DNA from: Gammaproteobacteria bacterium
Lineage (GTDB): Bacteria > Pseudomonadota > Gammaproteobacteria > Arenicellales > Arenicellaceae
NCBI GenBank assembly: GCA_003485905.1
Contig: DNHK01000257.1
Location: 1-6,657 of the forward strand
Length of the DNA stretch: 6,657 nt
Direction of reading: 5' to 3'
A model generated the notes under the pieces. That model was not told the origin of the DNA and made no database searches. It was given only the letters and a program-made list of their open reading frames with translations. A program made the position numbers and the translations under genes. Of this stretch, positions 1 to 5,831 are shown piece by piece (position 1 is the stretch's first letter; each line of letters begins with the position of its first letter).

Positions 1-649
1 CTTTCTGGTACGCGCGCAATGCCTGAGCTGTCTGATCACCATATATACCGTCAATTGGCCCCGGTTGGTAACCATGCGCCTCCAGTAGCTCCTGTGCCAA
101 GCCTATTTCTTCATTAGGTTCGCCATACTTACCAGCCCCTGTTACAACACGTTCGGTTACAACATCATTTATCGCCGCTTGTAACATATCCTTTTCCTTT
201 ATCTTAATGAAAAGGTCATCGTGCTCATCCATAAACCGGGCTTTTCTACCATCGTCAAAGCGATTCGAACAACGATAATAATTAATGTACTTCTTTTGTC
301 TTACCGGTCCGGTGAGGTCCAAAATCACTGGCACGCCCTTTGTATAACTATCAATCAAATTTACCGATTTACAGCCTAGTTCCTCACCTACTACATAAGC
401 CGCTGCTTGTTGATGATTATCTAAAGCGTTCATATTGGTGGAAAAACTTCGAGCTTCGATTCGAATCACTGTCTCATCTTCAATGGAATAGAACATTCTA
501 GGATTAGCCCACAGACTTTTCTGCACAGCATTGGAAGCGCCACCAACACTGACTGCGGTACCTCCAACGACAGCGGCAACGCAACCCGAGAGCAACACGC
601 TACCAAGGGTGAAAATAATATTAAGACCTACCAAGCGATATCGATTCAT
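1..649 (-). CDS. Putative outer-membrane lipoprotein with C-terminal peptidoglycan-binding domain (3' end outside window)
   Basis: The reading frame is open from the ATG at 649-647 down to the left edge: 216 codons, with the C-terminus missing. An in-frame stop (664-662) lies just upstream of this ATG, so it is the only plausible ATG start. The N-terminus is a short lipoprotein signal: basic residues R3 and R5, a hydrophobic stretch (about 6-20), then lipobox L20-S21-G22-C23, so C23 is the probable lipidated residue. A Gly/Ala/Val-rich stretch follows (24-40). Residues about 45-180 match no family I recognise; they contain C93 and C127. From about 182 the protein reads like a PG_binding_1 repeat: LAQELLEAHGY, then PGPIDGIYGDQT (196-207) and ALRAYQK at the edge. 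I infer a periplasm-facing lipoprotein that touches the cell wall. Any catalytic domain beyond the edge cannot be seen. The gene is divergent from the TetR gene, and no clear Shine-Dalgarno sequence precedes it. Confidence 0.85.
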   Translation of the reverse strand, partial: MNRYRLVGLNIIFTLGSVLLSGCVAAVVGGTAVSVGGASNAVQKSLWANPRMFYSIEDETVIRIEARSFSTNMNALDNHQQAAAYVVGEELGCKSVNLIDSYTKGVPVILDLTGPVRQKKYINYYRCSNRFDDGRKARFMDEHDDLFIKIKEKDMLQAAINDVVTERVVTGAGKYGEPNEEIGLAQELLEAHGYQPGPIDGIYGDQTAQALRAYQK

Positions 650-756
650 GAACGAAGAGTATTAAGCAATTCAGGTCTCAGTCAACCAGAGAATGACATC
701 TTCACGATTAAAGTACTGAATTTTCTCAGCATGAAAAATTGGTTTGCAAAGCGAAC

Positions 757-825
757 TACAAGACATAACGCATAATAATAATTATTTCTATAGGACATAA
801 GATTAAATTATATACAAGACATTGT
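757..825 (+). repeat. Three direct copies of a TAYARGACAT box
   Basis: TACAAGACAT occurs at 757-766 and again, identically, at 813-822. A related copy, TATAGGACAT (8 of 10 matches), lies between them at 789-798. All three are in the same orientation, with start-to-start distances of 32 and 24 bp. The first two copies continue with AA, the third with TG. Repeated boxes in a divergent intergenic region are typical of regulator-binding sites, but I do not recognise the motif. Chance recurrence in AT-rich DNA is less likely for the exact 10-mer than for the middle copy. Confidence 0.45.
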
Positions 826-837
826 TATATAAATTTA
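804..837. promoter_or_regulatory. Imperfect AT-rich inverted repeat upstream of the TetR gene
   Basis: The left arm TAAATTATATACAA (804-817) and the right arm TTGTTATATAAATTTA (822-837) are reverse complements apart from two single-base gaps, and they flank a 4-base spacer. The repeat lies within the region expected to hold the promoter and overlaps the third GACAT box. It could be an operator or simply AT-rich dyad structure. It covers the TTG at 822, which argues against that codon being the start of the regulator. Confidence 0.4.
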
Positions 838-850
838 TTTTAAGTACTAT
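822..850 (+). promoter_or_regulatory. Possible sigma-70-type promoter of the TetR gene
   Basis: TTGTTA (822-827; four of six matches to TTGACA) and TACTAT (845-850; four of six matches to TATAAT) are separated by 17 bp, the preferred spacing. This would place the transcription start near 857, about 40 bases before the ATG at 900 and next to the 16-bp palindrome at 859-874. In such AT-rich DNA other promoter placements are possible, so this is an inference from consensus and spacing only. Confidence 0.3.
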
Positions 851-858
851 TAATTTAA

Positions 859-874
859 TCTATAGATCTATAGA
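859..874. promoter_or_regulatory. Perfect 16-bp palindrome, candidate operator of the TetR-family regulator
   Basis: TCTATAGATCTATAGA is identical to its reverse complement over all 16 bases and ends 25 bases before the ATG at 900. TetR-family dimers commonly bind palindromes of about this size next to their own gene, so autoregulation is the natural reading. The half-site CTATAG also occurs once more at 788-793, where it runs into the middle GACAT box. Binding itself is inferred from position and symmetry. Confidence 0.5.
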
Positions 875-899
875 AAATATTACTAGTCACATTCAAACA

Positions 900-1520
900 A
901 TGAAATCGCACCATACGACTGACAAGTTCGAAACTAGACGCAACAAAGCTATTCTCGCTGCAGCGTCGGTATTTGCCGCCAAGGGCTACCACGGGGCGAG
1001 CACTCAGGATATAGCTGAAGAAATGGGGATCAAGCAAGGAAGCCTTTACTACTACTTTGATTCTAAAGAAACAGCATTAGAAGAGGTTTGTATTTATGGA
1101 TTAGATAGCTATGTAAAACGAATGGAAAAGATCTCGAGTAAAGTACAGCCATTTGAATCACGTTTACTGGCGATTTTGACATCTCATCTATCCAGCTACC
1201 GAGAGAAGAATGCCGCGATGAAGGTGCACAATGATCAGCGTTTATATCTACCAAGAGAAAGACGAGCAAAGCTTAAGAAATTGGGTAGTAGATACCGAGC
1301 ACTGCTAGTAGAAACACTAAAAGCGGGAGTGGATGAAAAAACTCTCAGACTCGATTCTGACTTGCAATTCCTCTCACAATCAATTATTGGCCTGTGCAAC
1401 TTCTGGGGCGCTACTTTGTTACGCGACTCAAAACTGGATATGTACGAGACGATACAAAACTGCGCAGACTTGATTCTGGAAGGGTCTCTTGCCGCGCCCC
1501 CTAAAACCATAACACCTTAA
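900..1520 (+). CDS. TetR/AcrR-family transcriptional regulator
   Basis: This encodes a 206-residue one-component regulator, the usual length for the family. The N-terminal DNA-binding domain spans about residues 12-60: a first helix NKAILAAASVFAAKGY (15-30), then the helix-turn-helix with STQDIAEEMGIKQGSLYYYF (34-53) and the typical DSKETAL continuation. The rest (about 65-206) is an all-helical ligand and dimerisation domain. It loosely resembles regulators that sense acyl-CoA-like ligands, but the ligand cannot be read from sequence. The frame is open back to a TTG at 822. I prefer the ATG at 900 because the homology starts shortly after it, the added 26 residues would come from extremely AT-rich DNA, and that DNA contains the palindrome and inverted repeat. 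No good Shine-Dalgarno sequence precedes either start. cysC begins 26 bp downstream on the same strand, so co-transcription and control of the sulfate-activation genes is plausible but not shown. Confidence 0.93.
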   Translation: MKSHHTTDKFETRRNKAILAAASVFAAKGYHGASTQDIAEEMGIKQGSLYYYFDSKETALEEVCIYGLDSYVKRMEKISSKVQPFESRLLAILTSHLSSYREKNAAMKVHNDQRLYLPRERRAKLKKLGSRYRALLVETLKAGVDEKTLRLDSDLQFLSQSIIGLCNFWGATLLRDSKLDMYETIQNCADLILEGSLAAPPKTITP

Positions 1521-1546
1521 ATTTCGGACCTAATTGAAATACTGAT

Positions 1547-2170
1547 ATGACAGCTAATAAATCGACAAATGTAACTTGGCAAGACGGCGACGTAAGCCGC
1601 AGTAACCGCGAAAACTTACTAGCCCAGAAAGGCTGTACACTCTGGTTTACTGGCTTGTCCGGAAGCGGAAAAAGCACCGTAGCCGTTGCACTTGAGCAAG
1701 AACTACTAAAGCGTGGCAAATTATCTTACCGACTTGACGGGGACAACATTCGCTTAGGAATAAATAAAAACCTAGGCTTTAGCGATGAAGATCGCACAGA
1801 AAACATTCGTCGCGTGGGTGAAGTATCAAAACTATTTGCTGACGCTGGTGTAATAGTTCTTAGCAGCTTTATTAGTCCATTTAAGTCAGATCGAGATATC
1901 GTTCGAGAAGCACACCGGCTAGAGGGCCTTCCGTTTCTGGAGATTCATGTGGATTGTTCACTTGCTTGTGCAGAGTCACGTGACCCTAAAGGTCTGTACA
2001 AATTAGCCCGGGCAGGAAAAATATCAGACTTTACCGGTATTGGCTCGCCCTACGAAGAGCCACAGCAACCGGACATTCATATACACACAGATCAACAATC
2101 AGTTGAACAAGAAGTAGAAGCAATAATTACCGAACTGGAGCAACGCAATCTACTCCTAAAACAAGCCTAA
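1547..2170 (+). CDS. cysC: Adenylylsulfate (APS) kinase
   Basis: Cytoplasmic enzyme that phosphorylates APS with ATP to give PAPS, the activated sulfate used by sulfotransferases and PAPS reductase. At 207 residues it matches the stand-alone bacterial CysC size (E. coli about 201). The Walker A loop is GLSGSGKST (36-44). The APS-binding part includes DGDNIR (64-69) and SDEDRTENIRR (79-89). FISP (108-111) contains S110, which aligns with the serine phosphorylated in E. coli CysC. The lid region has RDPKGLYKLARAG (144-156) and FTGIGSPYEEP (161-171). In that last motif G165 replaces the aspartate that I recall in most homologues (FTGID). All other expected elements are intact, so the enzyme is probably active. 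It lies 26 bp after the TetR gene and 41 bp before sat, on the same strand. The ribosome site upstream of the ATG is weak. Confidence 0.96.
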   Translation: MTANKSTNVTWQDGDVSRSNRENLLAQKGCTLWFTGLSGSGKSTVAVALEQELLKRGKLSYRLDGDNIRLGINKNLGFSDEDRTENIRRVGEVSKLFADAGVIVLSSFISPFKSDRDIVREAHRLEGLPFLEIHVDCSLACAESRDPKGLYKLARAGKISDFTGIGSPYEEPQQPDIHIHTDQQSVEQEVEAIITELEQRNLLLKQA

Positions 2171-2211
2171 CCAATTTTCGCCGACCTGAACCACCCTACC
2201 CGGTACCCAAA

Positions 2212-3396
2212 ATGATAAAGCCCCATGGTTCGAATGAACTAAACGCCCTCTATGTTTCAGATAGCACAGAGCGTGTAGCTCTAATTACTGAAGCGAACAC
2301 CTTACCGTCTATAGATATCGATTCAACTGCGGCAGCTAACGCCGTCATGCTTGGATCCGGGTACTTCAACCCACTAACCGGTTTCATGAACCTTGCAGAC
2401 TGCCTGTCTGTATCAGAGTCTATGACATTAACCAGCGGGTTATTTTGGCCAACACCCGTAGCTAATCGAGTTGCGTCAGCTACTAGTTTACGCGTAGGCC
2501 AAAAAGTTGCGTTAAAAGACCCTAACGTTGAGGGAAACCCTGCTATCGCTATTATGGTGATTAACAGTATTGACGAAGCTAGTGACGCCCAAATTAAAAC
2601 CATGGCGTCTCAAATATTTGGATCAACGGACACTGACCACCCTGGGGTAGCGACCTTCACGAAAGCTGGTAAAGTTTTTATCGGGGGTGATATTCAAGTT
2701 CTGAACTATAGCTACTTCAAATCTGACTTCCCAGACACCTTCAGAACCGCCTCTCAAATTCGAGATCAGATAACAGCCAACAATTGGGAGACCATCGTAG
2801 CATTTCAAACCCGCAACCCTATGCACTTAGCCCATGAAGAATTATGTCGCATTGCTATGCAGCGATTGAATGCCGACGGTTGCGTAATTCATATGCTACT
2901 TGGACAACTAAAACCAGGAGACATACCCGCCGACGTGCGTGATGCGTGCATAAGAACTATGGCCGATGTTTACTTTCCTGTAAATTCTGTGATGGTGACG
3001 GGATATGGCTTCGACATGTTATATGCAGGACCTAGAGAAGCCGTATTGCATGCTATCTTTCGACAAAATATGGGGGCGACGCATCTTATTGTTGGGCGAG
3101 ATCACGCGGGTGTCGGCGATTACTACGGTGCGTTTGACGCGCAAACAATCTTCGACACAATTCCCGAAGGTACGCTGGAAATAGAAATATTCAACGCAGA
3201 TCACACCGCATGGTCGAAAAAATTAAACCGAGTAGTAATGATGCGCGAAGCACCCGATCACGCTAAAGACGATTTTGTTTTACTGTCCGGCACGAAAGTC
3301 CGCGAAATGCTATCTTCAGGCATTGCTCCACCGCCAGAATTTTCCCGACCTGAAGTCTCTCAGATTCTAATTGAACACTATCAAATTCAGCAATAA
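2212..3396 (+). CDS. sat: ATP sulfurylase (sulfate adenylyltransferase), single-chain Sat type
   Basis: Catalyses ATP + sulfate = APS + pyrophosphate in the cytoplasm, supplying APS to the adjacent CysC. At 394 residues it has the length of the single-chain Sat family and is unrelated to the CysDN enzyme. The N-terminal MIKPHG matches the family start and supports the ATG at 2212. An N-terminal PUA-like domain (about 1-165) precedes the catalytic domain. That domain carries QTRN (199-202) continuing into the H-x-x-H motif H205-L-A-H208, GQLKPGDIPA (231-240), GYGFDMLYAGPREA (264-277), GRDHAGVGDYYG (295-306), SGTKVREML (359-367) and EFSRPEV (376-382). No cysteines occur between 311 and 345, so the zinc cluster of some other Sat proteins appears to be absent. 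No APS kinase domain is fused at the C-terminus. As I recall the family, the LLGQLKPGDIPA stretch resembles Sat of sulfur-oxidising gammaproteobacteria, where the enzyme can run in reverse; linkage to cysC argues for the forward direction here. There is no Shine-Dalgarno sequence in the C-rich 41-bp gap upstream. Confidence 0.97.
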   Translation: MIKPHGSNELNALYVSDSTERVALITEANTLPSIDIDSTAAANAVMLGSGYFNPLTGFMNLADCLSVSESMTLTSGLFWPTPVANRVASATSLRVGQKVALKDPNVEGNPAIAIMVINSIDEASDAQIKTMASQIFGSTDTDHPGVATFTKAGKVFIGGDIQVLNYSYFKSDFPDTFRTASQIRDQITANNWETIVAFQTRNPMHLAHEELCRIAMQRLNADGCVIHMLLGQLKPGDIPADVRDACIRTMADVYFPVNSVMVTGYGFDMLYAGPREAVLHAIFRQNMGATHLIVGRDHAGVGDYYGAFDAQTIFDTIPEGTLEIEIFNADHTAWSKKLNRVVMMREAPDHAKDDFVLLSGTKVREMLSSGIAPPPEFSRPEVSQILIEHYQIQQ

Positions 3397-3408
3397 CGAT
3401 TAACATAT

Positions 3409-4380
3409 ATGCAGCACGACGTATTTAATGGGGATGCCGATGGCCTTTGTGCTCTCACCCAGTTGCGTCTCGAGAACCCTTGTGAATCCAAACTAATCAC
3501 TGGTATTAAGCGAGACATAAGCTTACTCGAGCGCGTAAACGCTAACCCCGGAGACCATGTTACGGTTCTAGACGTATCGTTGGATAAAAACCGTGATGCC
3601 CTTACCACGCTCCTCGATAAGGGTATCAGCGTGCACTATGTGGATCATCATTATGCCGGCGATATTCCACAGAGCAAGATACTAAACACAAATATAAACA
3701 CCTCAGCAAACGTCTGTACTAGCCTACTAATTAATCAAGAACTCAGTAACAAGTATTCACAGTGGGCAATATGTGGTTGCTATGGGGATAACCTAATAAA
3801 AACTGCTGATGCTCTGAGCAAAAACAGTCATCTCAACGAGCGACAACGAAATAATTGCCAAAGTCTGGGCACTTACCTAAATCACAACGGCTATGGAGGC
3901 TCTCTTGAAGACCTTCATTTTCACCCTGAAGTACTTTTTAAGCGAATCTCAAAGTTTTCAACGCCGCAGGATTTTATATCTGCAGATAGAGACACCTTTA
4001 AAAAGCTCGAGTCGGGCTACAGCGATGACCTTGAACGCACTAAAGATTTACAACCGCATTATCAAGACACTTACTGCAGACTGTTTCTTCTTCCCGATGC
4101 CGCATGGGCAAGGCGCGTCAGCGGCTCACTTAGCAATCAGCTAAGTAATCAAATAGCTGATAAAGCACATGCTGTATTAACGGAGAAAGCCAATGGGGAT
4201 TTTCTTGTGAGTGTTCGTGCCCCCCTAAATAATAAAACCGGAGCAGACGATATTTGCCGCCAGTTCCCTACGGGAGGCGGACGCAAGGGTGCAGCGGGTA
4301 TAAACAACTTAAAGGCCAGTGAACTTGGAACGTTTATAACCACGCTCTCGAGCACCTATAAGAGGAACGCAGCACTGTAA
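3409..4380 (+). CDS. DHH/DHHA1-family phosphoesterase, candidate pAp phosphatase/nanoRNase
   Basis: A 323-residue protein of the length usual for short DHH-DHHA1 phosphoesterases. Motif I is NGDADG (7-12) with metal-ligand candidates D9 and D11; motif II is VLDVS (53-57, D55); motif III is VDHH (78-81). GCYGDN (123-128, D127) is a possible fourth ligand site. The C-terminal DHHA1 domain has the glycine loop GGGRKGAAG (289-297). Two points differ from classical NrnA: V5 sits where NrnA has the leading histidine of motif I, so this motif is closer to RecJ, and R292 replaces the histidine of GGGH. Family members hydrolyse pAp, nanoRNA or cyclic-dinucleotide products. The gene starts 12 bp after sat, probably in the same transcript. 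Because PAPS consumption generates pAp, removing it is the likeliest role here. That is inference from context; nanoRNA degradation is the main alternative. No signal peptide or membrane segment is seen. The ribosome site is weak. Confidence 0.85.
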   Translation: MQHDVFNGDADGLCALTQLRLENPCESKLITGIKRDISLLERVNANPGDHVTVLDVSLDKNRDALTTLLDKGISVHYVDHHYAGDIPQSKILNTNINTSANVCTSLLINQELSNKYSQWAICGCYGDNLIKTADALSKNSHLNERQRNNCQSLGTYLNHNGYGGSLEDLHFHPEVLFKRISKFSTPQDFISADRDTFKKLESGYSDDLERTKDLQPHYQDTYCRLFLLPDAAWARRVSGSLSNQLSNQIADKAHAVLTEKANGDFLVSVRAPLNNKTGADDICRQFPTGGGRKGAAGINNLKASELGTFITTLSSTYKRNAAL

Positions 4381-4424
4381 GTAAAGCCGACTCAACTCAT
4401 GCCAACAGCTTCACCAATATCGGT
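4381..4424. other. Convergent gap between the DHH gene and pntB
   Basis: These 44 bp separate two genes that end towards each other. I searched for a bidirectional or one-sided intrinsic terminator and found only a 4-bp complementarity (CCGA near 4387, TCGG near 4419) with a long loop and no T-run. Termination is therefore either factor-dependent or relies on structure inside the coding ends. Confidence 0.6.
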
Positions 4425-5822
4425 CTACGCTAGCGAAGAAACCACAGCATCAACCGTTGCCTTAGCGTCACCAAATAACATACGAGTGTTTTCTTTGAAG
4501 AAAAGTGGGTTCTCAACACCTGCATAACCTGTCGCCATTGATCGTTTAAGGACAATAGTTGTTTTACCTTTCCAGGGCTCTAACACCGGCATCCCTGCGA
4601 TCGGGCTATTTGGTTCATCAAGTGCAGCCGGATTCACAATATCGTTTGCACCAATGATAATCGAGACATCAATACTAGGAAAATCATCATTAATCTCATC
4701 CATTTCAAAAACTATGTCATATGGCACTTTTGCCTCGGCCAATAAAACGTTCATATGGCCCGGCATTCGGCCCGCCACCGGGTGAATACCAAATCGGACA
4801 TTCACCCCTTTATCTTTTAAACGCTTGGTAAGCTCGTACACTGAATGCTGTGCCTGTGCAACGGCCATTCCATAACCCGGTATGATCATCACCTCTTTTG
4901 AGTCGCTCAGCATTTGAGCTACTTCGTCAGCTTCTACAGAAACCGCTTCGCCTTGCTCTGAAGCATCGCCTGATTCTGTACTCGTCACCCCTCCGCCAAA
5001 ACCGCCAGCAATCACCGATAGAAACTTACGATTCATAGCCCGACACATAATATAACTTAATATCGCCCCGCTACTGCCGACCAGTGCCCCCACAACAATC
5101 AGCAAATCATTACTCAACATAAATCCAGTAGCCGCAGCTGCCCAACCCGAATAGCTATTGAGCATCGAAACAACCACCGGCATATCTGCACCACCAATAG
5201 CCATAACCATATGTACGCCAAATACGAGAGCAACAACGGTCATCATTATAAGTGGCAACGTACCGTCACCATTGGCTGACTGCTCGATAAACGTCATACC
5301 AAAATAAACAGCCAAAACTAACAGCGCTAAATTCAGCCAATGCCTAGCTGGCAATAGAAGCGGTTTCCCACTAATTTTTGCGCTCAGCTTTAGAAACGCA
5401 ACTACTGATCCAGAAAACGTCAATGCACCAATCAGCACACCAAGATACACCTCAACATCATGTATTGTTTTTTCCACACCGGAAAAACCAATTTCATGAT
5501 CTGCGAACGTTGCGTAACCAACAAGCACGGCCGCTAAGCCCACCAGACTGTGCAATATTGCCACCAGTTCGGGCATCTGCGTCATATCAACCCGCTTGGC
5601 TAATACCCAGCCAATTCCGCCACCAATAATTAGACCAAGCAGCATGATGACGTAATTGTCTTGAACCACACCGAAGATAGTGGCAAACAAAGCGATCCCC
5701 ATTCCCAGCATGCCGTACAAATTACCTCGGCGAGCGGTTTCTTGATTACTTAGCCCACTCAGTGCCAATATGAACAATACGGTGGCCCCTATATAGGCCA
5801 TATTTATTAATCCTTCCGACAT
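4425..5822 (-). CDS. pntB: NAD(P) transhydrogenase subunit beta
   Basis: Inner-membrane subunit of the proton-translocating transhydrogenase, which transfers hydride from NADH to NADP+ using the proton gradient. At 465 residues it is close to E. coli PntB (462). The first two thirds are a string of hydrophobic helices (about 6-265) with [11 protein letters not shown] (85-95), in which H91 aligns with the functionally important E. coli His91, and further on [20 protein letters not shown] polar linker around 278-300 leads to the cytoplasmic NADP(H)-binding domain III, recognised by [35 protein letters not shown] and [22 protein letters not shown] at the N-terminus corresponds to MSGGL of E. coli, which favours the start at 5822. 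A second in-frame ATG at 5801 has a better-spaced ribosome site and remains an alternative. pntA ends 9 bp upstream, so the two are co-transcribed. Confidence 0.98.
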   Translation of the reverse strand: MSEGLINMAYIGATVLFILALSGLSNQETARRGNLYGMLGMGIALFATIFGVVQDNYVIMLLGLIIGGGIGWVLAKRVDMTQMPELVAILHSLVGLAAVLVGYATFADHEIGFSGVEKTIHDVEVYLGVLIGALTFSGSVVAFLKLSAKISGKPLLLPARHWLNLALLVLAVYFGMTFIEQSANGDGTLPLIMMTVVALVFGVHMVMAIGGADMPVVVSMLNSYSGWAAAATGFMLSNDLLIVVGALVGSSGAILSYIMCRAMNRKFLSVIAGGFGGGVTSTESGDASEQGEAVSVEADEVAQMLSDSKEVMIIPGYGMAVAQAQHSVYELTKRLKDKGVNVRFGIHPVAGRMPGHMNVLLAEAKVPYDIVFEMDEINDDFPSIDVSIIIGANDIVNPAALDEPNSPIAGMPVLEPWKGKTTIVLKRSMATGYAGVENPLFFKENTRMLFGDAKATVDAVVSSLA

Positions 5823-5831
5823 TCCCGCCCC
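5811..5831 (-). promoter_or_regulatory. Ribosome-binding site(s) of pntB, start ambiguity
   Basis: The 9-base pntA-pntB gap reads GGGGCGGGA on the minus strand and directly abuts the ATG at 5822, which is unusually close for a Shine-Dalgarno element. Within codons 2-4, GGAAGGA (5817-5811) lies 9 bases before a second in-frame ATG (5801-5799), which is ideal spacing. Similarity to the E. coli N-terminus favours the first ATG. Initiation at the second would remove only seven residues before the first helix. Confidence 0.5.

Larger units (their letters stand above)
650..899. other. AT-rich divergent intergenic region
   Basis: This 250-bp stretch separates the divergently transcribed lipoprotein and TetR-family genes. 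The half next to the TetR gene is very AT-rich: only about one base in six is G or C between 822 and 899. It contains the repeats, the palindrome and the possible promoter listed separately. For the minus-strand lipoprotein gene I see only a weak promoter candidate: TTGACT (685-680) with TAATAC (664-659), a 15-bp spacer that is shorter than usual. No small ORF with a credible ribosome site and no RNA gene was recognised here. Confidence 0.7.

Noticed and set aside
659..685. Sigma-70 promoter for the lipoprotein gene (TTGACT / TAATAC)
   Set aside because: The -35 match is good but the spacer is 15 bp and the -10 matches only three of six positions; it is too weak to list as a feature.
770..787. 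ATAATAATAATTATT run as a repeat or operator
   Set aside because: It contains a 10-bp AT palindrome, but such runs are expected by chance in DNA this AT-rich and it has no G or C to give specificity.
2817..2842. Sat H-x-x-H motif reads HLAH and not HRAH, suspected defect
   Set aside because: The residue between the two histidines varies among known ATP sulfurylases and both histidines are present, so no loss of function is implied.
3893..4144. 83-codon plus-strand frame inside the DHH gene
   Set aside because: It overlaps a well-supported DHH/DHHA1 coding region in another frame and its translation resembles no family; it is a shadow frame.
4381..4424. Bidirectional intrinsic terminator between the converging genes
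   Set aside because: Only a 4-bp stem with a long loop and no T-run could be found.
5378..5629. 83-codon plus-strand frame antisense to pntB
   Set aside because: It lies wholly opposite conserved transmembrane coding sequence of pntB, with no ribosome site and a low-complexity product.
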